From contig BFEA01000137.1 of assembly GCA_003427395.1 (NCBI GenBank), forward strand, positions 2,692,476 to 2,722,568: a stretch of DNA of 30,093 nucleotides. The letters are read 5' to 3'. Source of the DNA: Chara braunii (lineage: Eukaryota; Streptophyta; Charophyceae; Charales; Characeae). The notes beneath the pieces were generated by a model. It was given only the letters and a program-made list of their open reading frames with translations, was not told the origin of the DNA and ran no database searches. Within the stretch, counting starts at the first letter, position 1. Each line of letters opens with the position of its first letter. Of the stretch, positions 1 to 9,009 are shown piece after piece. Both the position numbers and the translations under genes were made by a program.

Positions 1-453
1 AAAAATTTAAGGGGAAAAAAAAAAAAAAAAAAAAAGGCGGTACAGTGTTTGTTTTAATAAACTTGAGAACTAAAAAAGTTCTGAAAACAGAACTCAATTT
101 AAACTTTTGTCTCGTTCCTATTGTAATGGATGTCCAAATCTTTTATATTATTTAATTTATTTTATTATAATCTTTCTAAAGGACGACTGTCACAGACGTA
201 CATAAGTCGATTAATGGTCCAAAGTGTTTTTTTTTTTTTTAAAGCAAGAAGAAACGAAAGGAAAAGGAAAGGGCAAAAAAGTAAAAATAAAAATTGTTTA
301 TTGAACTTTATTCAGATAATGTTCTCCTTTTCCAAACCCTTTTCCCAGTTTTTGAAGGTGCTTTTTCTTTATTGTGTCTTTTGTTCCCTTTAAAATTACC
401 TTAATTAAAAAAAAAAAGAGGTCGTTCCTTCCTCATGCAGTGCCATGCACATA

Positions 454-480
<27 letters not shown>
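1..480. other. AT-rich intergenic DNA with homopolymer A runs
   Basis: Mostly A/T sequence with an A run at 15-35, a T run near 227-240 and a long A run near 457-485. Short open frames here have Phe/Lys-rich homopolymer translations and no recognisable domain. I see no gene. Confidence 0.6.
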
Positions 481-487
<7 letters not shown>

Positions 488-589
488 AAAATTTGAATGA
501 GGGCTGTTGATAGCGTTTCAGCTGTTATTGGTTTGCAAACTTGAGCTAATAGGTAGTTACGAGTCAGCACATGAAGGCACGAAGAATTG

Positions 590-1310
590 AATGGAATGAA
601 TGAGAAAACATGAATGAATGAATGGAATGAATAAAAGATAAATGAATGAATGAATGAGATGACATGAATGAATAAAGAGAAAACTACGGCGCAGTCAGGG
701 GTTGAGTTTGTAATTGCACTTGAGGCAAGAGGGACGGTAATGCTGAATGCATATGACCTACTTTTCGGGTCCGGTGGGGTCGCGTGAGGGTGTGTTGTAT
801 TCGCGGGATTGCTTGAAGTGCAATTACAAACTGTTTTCGTGACTTCGCCGAAGTTACCCCATGAATAAAAGAAAGAAAGAATGAATGAATGAGAAGATAC
901 GACTGACTGAATGAATGAATGAGAAAACATGAATGAATGAATGAGAAAACATGAATGAATGAATGGATGAATGAATGGTTGAATGGATGGATGAATGAAT
1001 GAATGAGAAAACGTGAATGAATGAATGAATGAATGAATGAATGAATGAATGAGAAAACATGAAGGAATGAATGAAGGAATGAGAAAACATGAATGAATGA
1101 ATGAATGAATGATGGAATGAATGAAGGAATGAAAGAATGAATGAATGAATGAAGGAAGGAATGAAGGAATGAAGGAATGAATGAAGGAATGAATGAAGGA
1201 ATGAAGGAATGAAGGAAGGAATGAATGCGAATAGGTAGTCAGCACATGTAGGCACGAAGAGTTGAATGAAGGAATGAAGGAATGAAGGAAGGAATGAAGG
1301 AATGGATGAG
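590..1310. repeat. TGAA tetranucleotide microsatellite array
   Basis: Imperfect tandem GAATGAATGAATG with interspersed GAGAAAACATGAATG and GAAGGAATG variants. A flanking phrase (AGCACATGAAGGCACGAAGA-like) occurs on both sides, at about 565-585 and 1242-1262, so the array probably grew inside or by duplication of a larger unit. Minus-strand frames give HSFIHSFIPSF polypeptides that are repeat artefacts, not genes. The array is split at 681-860 by a small inverted-repeat element. Confidence 0.9.
681..860. mobile_element. Inverted-repeat MITE, family 1, copy 1
   Basis: Ends are inverted repeats of about 40 bp with mismatches; the best shared stretch is GTTTGTAATTGCACTT near 707-722, matched by its complement at about 817-832. 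The outer part reads CGGCGAAGTTACCCC-like. It sits inside the TGAA array. The central part (GACCTACTTTTCGGGTCCGG and beyond) is shared in the opposite orientation with 3800-3975, which makes this a dispersed family. No coding capacity. The terminal duplication cannot be defined inside the microsatellite. Confidence 0.6.
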
Positions 1311-1510
1311 AAGACATGCAGACGACAAATAGACGAATGAAGACAATCGATTAACCAACCAAAGCACACAGGTGCACGAAATTGCAATTGCGCACAGATG
1401 AGCTGAATCCGGGCGATATAGCACGTTGATTGTATGTGTGATGATGTTCGTAATGAGGAGGTATTTTATAACGTTGCAATTTTTGTTTTCGAAATTAAAT
1501 AAAGTAACTA

Positions 1511-1615
1511 CCGTCTTCCCCCGAACACAACGCACCCTGATAACGAATGCATACAAGCTATTTTTCCGGCCCCGTGCAGCGAAAATGAGGGTGCGTTGTG
1601 TTCGGGGGAAGACGG
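1511..1615. mobile_element. 105-bp palindromic MITE with TA flanks, copy 1
   Basis: The 28-bp termini at 1511-1538 (CCGTCTTCCCCCGAACACAA...) and 1588-1615 are perfect inverted repeats, flanked on both sides by TA (1509-1510, 1616-1617). That fits a Tc1/mariner-type TA target duplication. A second copy of identical length lies at 19204-19308. Non-coding, about 49 bp of unique centre. A partial relic occurs near 7800-7838 (TGTTCGGGGGAAGAAGGTAG). Confidence 0.75.
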
Positions 1616-1617
1616 TA

Positions 1618-1920
1618 GGCTACCAGAGTGGGCCAGGAGCACTTGCTCGGCCAGGCCAAAAAAAGAGAAAAAAGAGAGAAAAGAAAAATGTGTTATTTAA
1701 TTGTATTTTACTTACATTTACTTCATTACGTAAAGAATTTCGATGTGACCCTGATGAGGCAAAAGTTGTTCAGTTTATTTTTCTGCATAACATAGTTTTT
1801 TTTTTTTGCTGGGAACCTTGCATGGCCGGGCAGCCCGGGCAAACAAGTTCACCCGGGCGGACCGGCTGGTAGCCTAGTTAATTGATTAATTAATTAATTT
1901 AGACGTTAAATTCCATTCAG
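1618..1920. other. Intergenic or intronic DNA, no gene seen
   Basis: Contains GGCCGGGCAGCCCGGGCAA-type GC-rich patches around 1815-1870 and an AATTAATT stretch at about 1880-1900. It ends in a possible 3' splice site, TTCCATTCAG, at 1911-1920. No coding signal recognised. Confidence 0.4.
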
Positions 1921-2052
1921 GCTGAAGGTGAGCCTTTTCTTGCCTCCCTTCGACCCCAGTTTCCTATCGAAACTGCTGCTGATCAGGCCATATTCACACA
2001 AGAGGACTCTGTCGACCGAATTTGGCCGTCATTGCTGTCAGATACATTCGGA
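1921..2052 (+). CDS. Candidate internal exon of an unrecognised gene
   Basis: After the acceptor-like TTCCATTCAG, an open plus-strand frame reads AEGEPFLASLRPQFPIETAA and continues through QEDSVDRIWPSLLSDTFGTF to a donor-like GTGAGTATC just after the FH codons. Amino-acid composition is that of a normal globular protein rather than repeat translation, unlike almost everything around it. I do not recognise the family. A second candidate exon lies 90 bp downstream at about 2145-2311, but the simple junction phase between the two does not match cleanly. Either one boundary is wrong or the gene is decayed. Exact exon limits are inferred; transcript evidence would be needed. Confidence 0.3.
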
Positions 2053-2144
2053 ACGTTCCACTGTGAGTATCATGCCCTAATTACTGTAATTATTAATTCC
2101 TCTGGTCGCCAGCTACTTTCTCCCGGGACGTGGTAGCATTAGCA

Positions 2145-2311
2145 ACCTCTAGGAATCGATTCAGCTCCTGAATCTGGACGTGTTTCACGCACAGATGCAG
2201 CAAAAGCAGTTCGATCGCGATTTTCTGCACCTCGTCAACGAACACGTCCAGATTCCGGAGCTGAATCCAACCCTCTTTGATGGTGGGAAGTCGGCCCAGG
2301 GGGCGTGGTAG
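2145..2311 (+). CDS. Candidate terminal exon of an unrecognised gene
   Basis: A plus-strand frame beginning after ACCTCTAG reads ESIQLLNLDVFHAQMQQKQF and continues DRDFLHLVNEHVQIPELNPT to a TAG at 2309-2311. Codon choice is gene-like (many CAG, CTG, GTC, AAG). The same DNA also has a 79-codon minus-strand frame, possible because the exon holds an inverted repeat: 2156-2183 pairs with 2243-2270 at about 26 of 28 positions. The family is not recognised. The plus reading is preferred because it can join the upstream candidate exon and ends naturally before the GA microsatellite. Confidence 0.3.
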
Positions 2312-2326
2312 CACTTGCACACACAT

Positions 2327-2330
<4 letters not shown>

Positions 2331-2374
<44 letters not shown>
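2331..2374. repeat. (GA)n microsatellite
   Basis: About 20 uninterrupted GA dinucleotides following ACACACATACACAC. No coding meaning. Confidence 0.95.
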
Positions 2375-2375
<1 letters not shown>

Positions 2376-2685
2376 CTAGGTCATGGATCTTCGTAATGAA
2401 CGGTCAAATTTTATTTTTATTTAATTTTTATTTTGCACATACTTTTTTTTTCTTTTTTAACACTATCTTTTCACATTCCCTCAGTGTTTTTGTTTTTTTT
2501 TGTAAATAGGGCCAACACATGAAAATATGAATTAGCAGAGGACGGTGCGCTACATTTTCGAAATTTCCGAAATAGGAATATCTGGACGTACACGTGTTGT
2601 TCACACAGGCCGTGTTTTCATTTATTAAAAAAAAAAGGAATATGTACCAACTGCGCTAGGGCAGTTGCTACACTAGCGCTTTACG
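2375..2685. other. AT-rich spacer, no gene seen
   Basis: Contains T runs at 2443-2459 and 2494-2502 and an A run at 2627-2637. No recognisable coding or RNA feature. Confidence 0.5.
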
Positions 2686-2936
2686 AAATGTATCTCACTG
2701 CGATTTCGGCCATATACCTGGATGCATGTGACTGTAATCACGTCCTGATACCCCTTCGGCCCTCTTCCATCCACACTGGCACTTCATGAGCTTGTCAATT
2801 TTTTCTGTTTTAGTAAATGCAAAAAATTTCAAGAAAATAATAATAATTAAAAAAAATTGTCATGCGCCCCGAAGAGCATTGGCGATGCGGGGTGGACGAT
2901 AGAGAGGGCAACCGCCGCATTCAAAAAAGAAAGAAA

Positions 2937-2998
<62 letters not shown>

Positions 2999-3127
2999 CA
3001 AGCGCCAGCGCCCCAGGTTGCGGAGAAAAGGGCTCTCACTGCGAAGAAGAGAGCCGAAGGGGTATCTGGACATGATTACAGTCAGATGCATCCAGGTATA
3101 TGGCCGTAATCGCAGTGAGATACATTT
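2686..3127. mobile_element. Foldback element with about 77-bp inverted repeats
   Basis: The left arm, 2686-2765 (AAATGTATCTCACTGCGATT...), is the near-perfect inverted complement of 3049-3127, with only a few mismatches. Between the arms are an AT-rich stretch, a GC patch and a GA microsatellite (2936-2995). No transposase is encoded. No clear target duplication is visible. Best explained as a foldback or MITE element, or as an inverted duplication. Confidence 0.65.
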
Positions 3128-3345
3128 AGTTATTCAATGGGCTACCTGGAGAAAGTGCTATACCTTTGTCCAATTTTAATGGAAATTACAGAAAAAATTC
3201 CCCAAAAGGAAACCGGTTATTCAAGGCAAAAAATCCCTCTGCTTCGGTGAAGGAGATGTTTTTTTTTTTTTAATTATTTTTATAGAAACTATAGACTACC
3301 TAATATCGTCCCCGCAGGTGGATTTAAAAAAAGACGAGATCATCT

Positions 3346-3379
<34 letters not shown>

Positions 3380-3613
3380 CATATCGTCGGCTGATGTTGT
3401 TTATTCGTTCTTGTTCGAGGGCAAAGAAATAAGAAAAAATTATGGGTTAGGGCTAACTTCAGTAGACTCACAAAATCGAGTTTTAATTGCACTACTCGTA
3501 TTGTCCAAGATACCGTTTGCAATACTTGCTCTTCGGGCACCCTACCTGGCCAGAAAACTGGGTTGTATACATTGCAGCCTTGCAATTGCAATCTCTATCT
3601 TGGCCCATACAAA
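3128..3613. other. Spacer with A-run and relic of an inverted-repeat family
   Basis: An A run occupies about 3347-3379. From about 3448 (GGGCTAACTTCAGTAGACTC) the sequence resembles 19311-19350 (GGGGTAACTTCCGTAGAGTC), so it is a dispersed repeat related to MITE family 1. No gene seen. Confidence 0.45.
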
Positions 3614-3795
3614 AAAGAGCCTAGCTCAGTGGGGACCACACCCATGAACTGTTGAAATACAGACCAGGTGCTGTGTTCGAATCCAGATGATGAAACTTGA
3701 TTGACGAGTAAAACCAACTACTAACGAATTGCCTGGGGCCGGTCAGCTCAATGATAATATCTAAAAAAANAAAAAAAAAAAAAAAAAAAAAAAAA
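3614..3795 (+). mobile_element. tRNA-derived SINE with poly(A) tail
   Basis: Internal RNA polymerase III promoter boxes are visible: box A TAGCTCAGTGGG at 3622-3633 and box B GTTCGAATCC at 3675-3684, about 41 bp apart as in a tRNA. The unit ends in an A tract of roughly 30 bases (3763-3795) containing the single N at 3770. Such a structure is typical of SINEs mobilised in trans by a LINE. A folded functional tRNA is not evident because the acceptor stem does not close. Confidence 0.65.
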
Positions 3796-3799
3796 GAGG

Positions 3800-3978
3800 G
3801 GTAACTTCGGCGCAGGTACGAAAACAGTGTGTAATTGCAATTCAGGCAATCCCGCGAATACAGCACCCCCCCACGCGACCGCACCGGACCCGAAACGTAG
3901 GTCATATACATTCGGCATTGCCGGCCCTTTTGTTTTGCCCTCAAGTGCAATTTATAACTCCGTATCTCCACGTTTGTG
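3800..3978. mobile_element. Inverted-repeat MITE, family 1, copy 2
   Basis: Begins GGGGTAACTTCGGCGCAGGT right after the SINE poly(A) tail and shares its centre (ACGCGACCGCACCGGACCCG and following) with the reverse complement of 681-860. Ends near TGCAATTTATAACTCCGTA. Non-coding. Confidence 0.55.
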
Positions 3979-3983
3979 TTTTC

Positions 3984-4663
3984 TGACGTGGCAACGGCTA
4001 TGGTTAGTGTTTTTTTTTTTTTTTTTTTTTTTTTTGGGACTAGCTAATTCGAAGACGACAGATTATTTGCTAAAAAAAAGAAAAAAAGATAAATCGTTTG
4101 CTGACTTTATTTCTTCGTTCTAATTGTAGGGGACTAGGGGGGAAAAAAAAAAAAAGGAAAAATCTTCTTCACCATTTTTTGCTGACGTGGCAACGACACC
4201 GCTGGTTTGCTGACGTGGCAACGACGACAATATTCAGTGGGTTTATAGTGGACGATGACGTCATCAAGTAGCCTTGCCTTGTTCTGCAGTGGTCATTGTG
4301 CGTTCTTCTTCTTCTTCTTCTACTTTTTTTCTTTTTCTTCTTTTTTTTTGAACTAGCTAATTTTATCCAACGCGGATTCGAAGAAGATTTAGATCATCTG
4401 TTCAAGAAAAAAATAAAAAAATTCGTCTGCTGATTTTTTTTTATTTATTTTTTTAACTATAGCTAGTTTCGGCCCCCGCGGAGTCGAAGAAGATAGATCA
4501 TCGGCTACGAAAGAAAATTAAAAAAATTCATCTGCTGGTTTGATTTCTTCGTTTCTTGTTGTAGGGGAAAGAAATCAGGAAAATTCTTTTTCACGCTTGT
4601 TTGCTGACGTGGCAACGGGAAAAACATCCATGGGGATCAAGTGGACGATGACGTCATCAAGTA
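3984..4663 (+). promoter_or_regulatory. Putative GH17 promoter with repeated ACGT bZIP-type motifs
   Basis: TGACGTGGCAACG occurs at 3984-3996, 4183-4195, 4211-4223 and 4605-4617. The palindrome TGACGTCA occurs at 4256-4263 and 4649-4656. Part of the region is a tandem duplication: 4129-4300 resembles 4560-4690, including the GTGGACGATGACGTCATCAA stretch and CAGTGGTCATTGTGCGTTCT. In plants such ACGT cores are typical bZIP (TGA/ABF class) targets. The last copies overlap the GH17 start, so the duplicated block includes the 5' end of the coding exon. Binding and expression are inferred. Confidence 0.45.
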
Positions 4664-6096
4664 GTCTTGTTCGGCAGTGGTCATTGTGCGTTCTTCTCCT
4701 TCTCTCAAGCGATGGCTATGGCGGCTATGAAGGAAGCCAGGGTGCCGTCGTTAGATTGGCGTTCGCACAGCTGTCACCTCCACCAGATGCCACGTCATCC
4801 TCCTCATCAATACCTATAGTCCCAGCCTTACCGTCCGAAGGGGAAGGGGAACCCAGTCCCGAGCCTAATCCATTATCCGAGGGCTCTGCATCTTCCACTT
4901 CTGTCGAGTCAGCAGTCGCTTCTCTTCCCCCATCCCCTTCCGCCGGTGTCCCGACCCCAGCGGAAGGCGGCGCAAGCACCGCCTCCGCTCAGTCTTCCGA
5001 ACCCAATCCCGATCCCAATCCATTATCCGAGGGCTCTGCATCTTCCCCTTCTCTGGAGCCAGCAGGCGATTCGCTTCCCCCCACGGCGATACCAGTGGAA
5101 GGAGACTCAAGTGTCGCCTCCGCTGAGCCTTCTGAACCTGTTCCCGAATCCGTCCCGATTCCTGTCAAAGTCCCCGAATCCGTCCCGATCGCTGTCAACG
5201 TCCCCGAATCCGTCCCGATGCCTGTCAACGCCAGCGAGGCTTCCACCCCCCCCACCCTCACCGCTGACGCCACTTCGCCGGCTGAGAGTGAATCCCCGCC
5301 GTTGATTGCCTCCTCATCACCACTGTCTCCGTCAAACCTATCAGAGCCATCTGCGCCGTCGACGTCCCTGAGCACTCCTCTGGCCCCCTCCTCCCTCTCC
5401 CAACCTCCATCCGCCCCAGCGGAAACGGTCGCAATCAACGACTCCGCTCTGCCTTCCGCAGCTGTCCCCGAATCTGTCCCCATCGTAGCCATCAATAGCA
5501 GTACTCCCCCCTCCGACAATCTATCCCCGACCCCCTCCTCTCTCTCCCAACCTCCATCCCCCCCAGCGGAAGCGGTCGCAATCAACGGCTCCGCTCTGCC
5601 TTCCACAGCTGTCCCCGAAGCCGTCCCCATCATAGCCATCAATAGCAGTACTCCCCCCCCCTCCGACAATCAATCCCCGATCGTGATCGTCTCCTCATCA
5701 CCCTCGTCACCGTCGAACTTATCAGAGCCATCTGCGCCGGCGATGGAGGTCAGCTCTCCTCAGCCTCAGCCTGAGGCTCCCCCACTTTCTCCATCCCCTC
5801 TTGCTGTTGGCGTCAACATCGGATTCGGCCAGAGTTCACAGCCAATCAACGCGAGCGAGATGATGGGCATCTTGCAAGAGGTCAACGCGAGTTCTGTCAA
5901 GCTGTTCGGTGATTACAGCGACACTCCAGAGGTGGACGCGTTCATGACTGCACTTGCAGGGACGGGAATCGACGTGGTGATTTCCACGTCGATGGAACAA
6001 ATACTGATCTTCGCTGAGAACGTCAACAATGAAACGGAGGCATTCGTTCAGTCGAAGATCGTCAGCCGTCCATATGTCAAGATCTCCGCCATCGCG
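4630..6096 (+). CDS. GH17 beta-1,3-glucanase-like protein, first exon (partial gene)
   Basis: The exon encodes 489 residues from ATG at 4630 (an alternative ATG lies at 4648). Residues about 1-35 form a signal peptide with the core SLCVLLLLSS. Residues about 45-395 are an extracellular-type Pro/Ser/Glu-rich region with internal repeats: PESVPI(P/A)V(K/N) three times, SEPNPDPNPLSEGSASS-type twice, and a 50-residue SSLSQPPS...AINSSTPP block twice. Residues about 396-489 match the N-terminal beta-alpha strands of plant glycoside hydrolase family 17: VGVNIGFGQ, VKLFGDY, LAGTGIDVVIS, then VKISAIA. The exon ends at a strong donor, GTAAGT (6097-6102), exactly before where family members continue VGNE with the catalytic acid, so catalysis depends on later exons I cannot find here. 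Family members hydrolyse or bind callose-type beta-1,3-glucans in the wall. A long disordered domain before GH17 is unusual; most plant members place GH17 right after the signal peptide. Confidence 0.75.
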
Positions 6097-6280
6097 GTAA
6101 GTGCCTCTTCTTGTTTTCCCTCTTCGCTGTTATTTGTTCCTCTCCCTCCCTCTACCTCCCTCTCCCTTTCCTTTGCTCCTGTCGTCCCTCTGTCTCTCTC
6201 TCTCTGTGTCCCTTTTTGTTGTCTCTTTCTGTCTCTCACTGTGCTCTTTCCCTCTCTGTCTCGTTCCTCTCTCTCTGTTC

Positions 6281-6336
<56 letters not shown>

Positions 6337-6468
6337 CTCTCTCTTTTCTCCCAACCCCCATCTCTCCCTCTCACTATGTTCTTTCTGTCTGGGTTGTCTT
6401 TCTCCCAACCCCCATCTCTCCCTCTCACTATGTTCTTTCTGTCTGGGTTGTCTTTCTCCCAACCCCCA

Positions 6469-6548
<80 letters not shown>

Positions 6549-6621
6549 TTTGTGGTACGTTGCGCATGTAGGACATGGTATGCCTCTCTCTCTCACTATG
6601 TTGTTCTCTCTCTACGGGCGA

Positions 6622-6676
<55 letters not shown>

Positions 6677-6967
6677 GTTCGTGCTCTCTCTCTCTCTCTG
6701 TGTTCGTGCTCTCTCTCCCCCTCTGTTCTATTTCTCCCAAGCCCCATCCCTGTCTCTCACACTCTCTCTCTCTGTAGTACGCTGCGCGTATAGGACATCG
6801 TATGGGGTCCTGTTTTTCTTTTTTGTTTACGAGTCATTATTTGGGTAAATAAGAAAGTTGTCAGAGATTGTTTTGTGCACAAAAAATAAAAAGAAAGATG
6901 TGTGATGCTTTGGCTTTCAAAGGCGGTTTAGGGTTGGAGGCCGGTCAAATAAAAGAGGTGAGGGGAA

Positions 6968-7038
<71 letters not shown>

Positions 7039-7420
7039 GGGAGTGGAAAGGGGGGAGGGGGGGGGGGCTAGGGGGGGGGGGGGGGGCGGGGAGGGGGGGG
7101 GAGGGGGGGGGGGGGGGGGGGGGGAGATCGTGGGGGGGGGCCTGAATTTCCGAAGTTGTGCAGAGGGTGTTACGGGGCTTTTCTGCTTCGCGAAGGGTGT
7201 ATGGGTAATTTTCCACATTGTTAGGCCAGAGCACTGCCTCCTTTTTTTTCTTTCGTTTTTCTTTTTTCTTTTTTCTTTTTCTTTTTTCTTTTTTTAATTG
7301 CTTTTTTCTTTTTTATTTTGGCCTTTGCATGGAGTGGGTGTCAGAGAGGTTGCGGCTTTGTTCCTCTTTTTTTTTTTTTTATTGCGGTTTTACATTGTGG
7401 CCCTTGCTGCAGGATCCATC
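6097..7420 (+). other. GH17 intron, start: low-complexity DNA
   Basis: After the GTAAGT donor come pyrimidine-rich DNA, (CT)n at about 6284-6332 and 6626-6671, (TG)n at about 6487-6547, and nearly three tandem copies of a 57-bp unit (TTTCTCCCAACCCCCATCTC...) between about 6343 and 6480. A related phrase (GTAGGACATGGTATG / GTATAGGACATCGTATG) recurs near 6567 and 6790. Long G and T runs follow. No second GH17 exon (VGNE region) is found in the rest of the window on this strand. The intron is therefore very long, or the gene is broken. Confidence 0.55.
6968..7134 (+). repeat. 70-base G homopolymer and G-rich tract
   Basis: An uninterrupted run of 70 G (6968-7037) is followed by short G runs broken by A, T or C to about 7134. 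Very strong G-quadruplex potential on the plus strand. The exact length is unreliable in sequence data. The Gly/Pro-rich translations are artefacts. Confidence 0.9.
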
Positions 7421-7600
7421 TTAGTGAGATACCCCTCTCTTTTTCTAGGCTACCAGGGCTGAGGGCCCACTAGCAATGAGCCTTGGATTCAGAACCGGAA
7501 TCTGATTGGGTTCTAATAAGCAGAGATCCGAAGTAGCAGCCATTTTCTGCACCCCTAGACACAACCCCCGTCCACATTCAGCCGCTACCTTCTTAACTCA
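7420..7600. other. Spacer, no gene seen
   Basis: Mixed-composition DNA after T-rich tracts (7244-7380). Nothing recognised. Confidence 0.4.
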
Positions 7601-7604
7601 TATG

Positions 7605-7775
7605 GGTTGTAAAAGAATACAACGCACATACAACACATGTGCATTCTATTGGAATAGCCCTATATTTCGAATACAACAGCGCATATGGGTTCTAGTTCTA
7701 TTCGAATACAACACGTGCGTTCTATTGGAATAGCCATATATTTCGAATACAACAACGCATATGCGTTCTATTTGA
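7605..7775. repeat. About 75-bp tandem minisatellite, two to three degenerate copies
   Basis: Units share CATTCTATTGGAATAGCC, then TATATTTCGAATACAAC and RCGCATATG. Repeat starts are near 7632 and 7707. It is followed by a relic of the 105-bp MITE end at about 7800-7838. Non-coding. Confidence 0.7.
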
Positions 7776-7859
7776 TATTTTTTTAACCAAATTTGAAAAT
7801 ATGCTCTGTTCGGGGGAAGAAGGTAGTACACGGCCCCAGCCTTGTAGAAAGTTTTTGTC

Positions 7860-8244
7860 ATCCAGTGGCCTATCTCAGTTGGGAAGGCACACAAGTGGCA
7901 TTCAGGAGGTCTTGGGTTCAATCCCCATTGGCCTCATGTACCTTCCTGGGCAAGCTCGGCGCCTGCCACAGAGAGATATGCCGGTGGGCCCCCCGAGTGG
8001 CATTGAGCAGAGACTGCTGATGTTCATAGGGGGAGAGGACCGAAGGGGAGGCACAGTGACTGGCCCATCAAAGAAGCTCGGTCCTGATGCTACTGGCTGA
8101 CCCCTGGCCGGTATAGCCCACCTGCTCTAGCAGGTATCGCACCTGCTGGTGGGTGCAGCTCCTGCATGTTCCCTCGTTGGAGGCTTGAGCACATATGTGG
8201 CTGCCACGGGGTTCCTCGTCATACTATAATTATAATGACAGGAA
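7860..8244 (+). mobile_element. tRNA-derived SINE, family 2, copy 1
   Basis: Box A-like TATCTCAGTTGG (7871-7882) and box B GGTTCAATCC (7915-7924) sit at tRNA-like spacing. The body (CCTCATGTACCTTCCTGGGC and onward to the TGGCTGCCACG region) matches the copy at 18725-19080 over about 350 bp. The 3' end near the ATAATTATAATGACAGG stretch has no poly(A) and probably diverged. Open frames through the unit are not genes. Confidence 0.6.
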
Positions 8245-8399
8245 AAACATCGGCGGCCTCCGAAGTGGTGCAGGTTCCATGCTGACGCCCGTGGGCCTAT
8301 GTATGGTGTACTGGTGCTTTAAATCCAATCCTCTTTTGCTATTGAGACCTCGTCGCAGATGTTGGTTTGTTGGTAGGTTTATCATTGGAGCCCAGTAAT

Positions 8400-8500
8400 C
8401 GATCTGCAGTCAGATGGAACTCTGCAGTGAAACGGAATCGAACCGGTGACCTCGGTCGTACCAGCTGGATGCCTTTACCGTTGCAATGGTGACCCGGTGT
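8400..8500 (-). mobile_element. Possible tRNA-derived SINE head, minus strand
   Basis: The minus strand carries a perfect box B, GGTTCGATTCC (complement of 8434-8444), preceded by a D-arm-like GGTAAAGGCATCCAGCTGG. Anticodon and acceptor stems do not pair well, so this is more likely a tRNA-derived repeat head than a functional tRNA. Confidence 0.4.
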
Positions 8501-8627
8501 CCAAAACGCAAGCCATACCGGTCTTGGCATTGAGCCCAGCCCAGCCTTAACCTCTGCAATGGTGACCCGGTGTTGAAAACTGAAGCCATACTGGTCGTGG
8601 CATCGAGCCCACCCTAGCACCGTTGCA
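8482..8627. repeat. 73-bp tandem duplication
   Basis: TGCAATGGTGACCCGGTGT starts at 8482 and again at 8555. The two units match through the GCCATACYGGTC, TGGCATYGAGCCCA region with few mismatches. It directly abuts the tRNA-like sequence at 8434-8484. Confidence 0.75.
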
Positions 8628-9005
8628 GCAAGGACTAACATCGTCAATGCAGCGCATCCATGAGATCTTCCGCAGGCAGCAGCATCCACGCAGAATCCAA
8701 GACCCCCTACCCAGTTGCCAACCTTTTTTTTTTTTTTTTTTTTTTTTTTAATGGGAACAAAGCTCCAATCTATTCGTGGGGAGCAACATCCCATAACACC
8801 AGAATCTAGGTGAACATCCCCATGCTAGCTGGTTAATGGGCTCGACGTACCTGTTGGTAGAAAAAAACAGGTTAAAAAAGTGGCGAAAAAGGACAGTACT
8901 TGGGTAACATGCTGGGGATATCCTCCTTAAGAGCAGGATATCATGACAGTAAGGAGGAGTGGTGATGAAGAGATTGTATAGTTTGACAGGGGGGAAGATT
9001 AGAAA
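8628..9005. other. Spacer with T run, no gene seen
   Basis: A T run of about 25 lies at 8725-8749. Otherwise mixed sequence without domain-like frames. Confidence 0.5.
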
Positions 9006-9009
9006 GAGG

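Noticed and set aside
433-1556. Long minus-strand frames with HSFIHSFIPSF repeats
   Set aside because: Direct translation of the TGAA microsatellite, which is open in several frames; no start context or non-repeat domain.
4540-4629. Upstream extension of the GH17 frame to 4540
   Set aside because: It opens with TTG rather than ATG, and the residues added before 4630 are translation of promoter-like DNA. The ATG at 4630 is followed by a good signal peptide.
4725-5669. Antisense Gly/Glu-rich frames over the GH17 exon
   Set aside because: Shadows of the Pro/Ser-rich coding strand; no domain.
6101-6848. Overlapping Leu/Ser- and Arg/Glu-rich frames on both strands
   Set aside because: They are CT/GA and TG/CA microsatellite translations inside the GH17 intron.
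7860-7935. Functional tRNA gene
   Set aside because: Pol III boxes are present but acceptor and anticodon stems do not close, and the unit is dispersed with a non-tRNA body, so it is a SINE.
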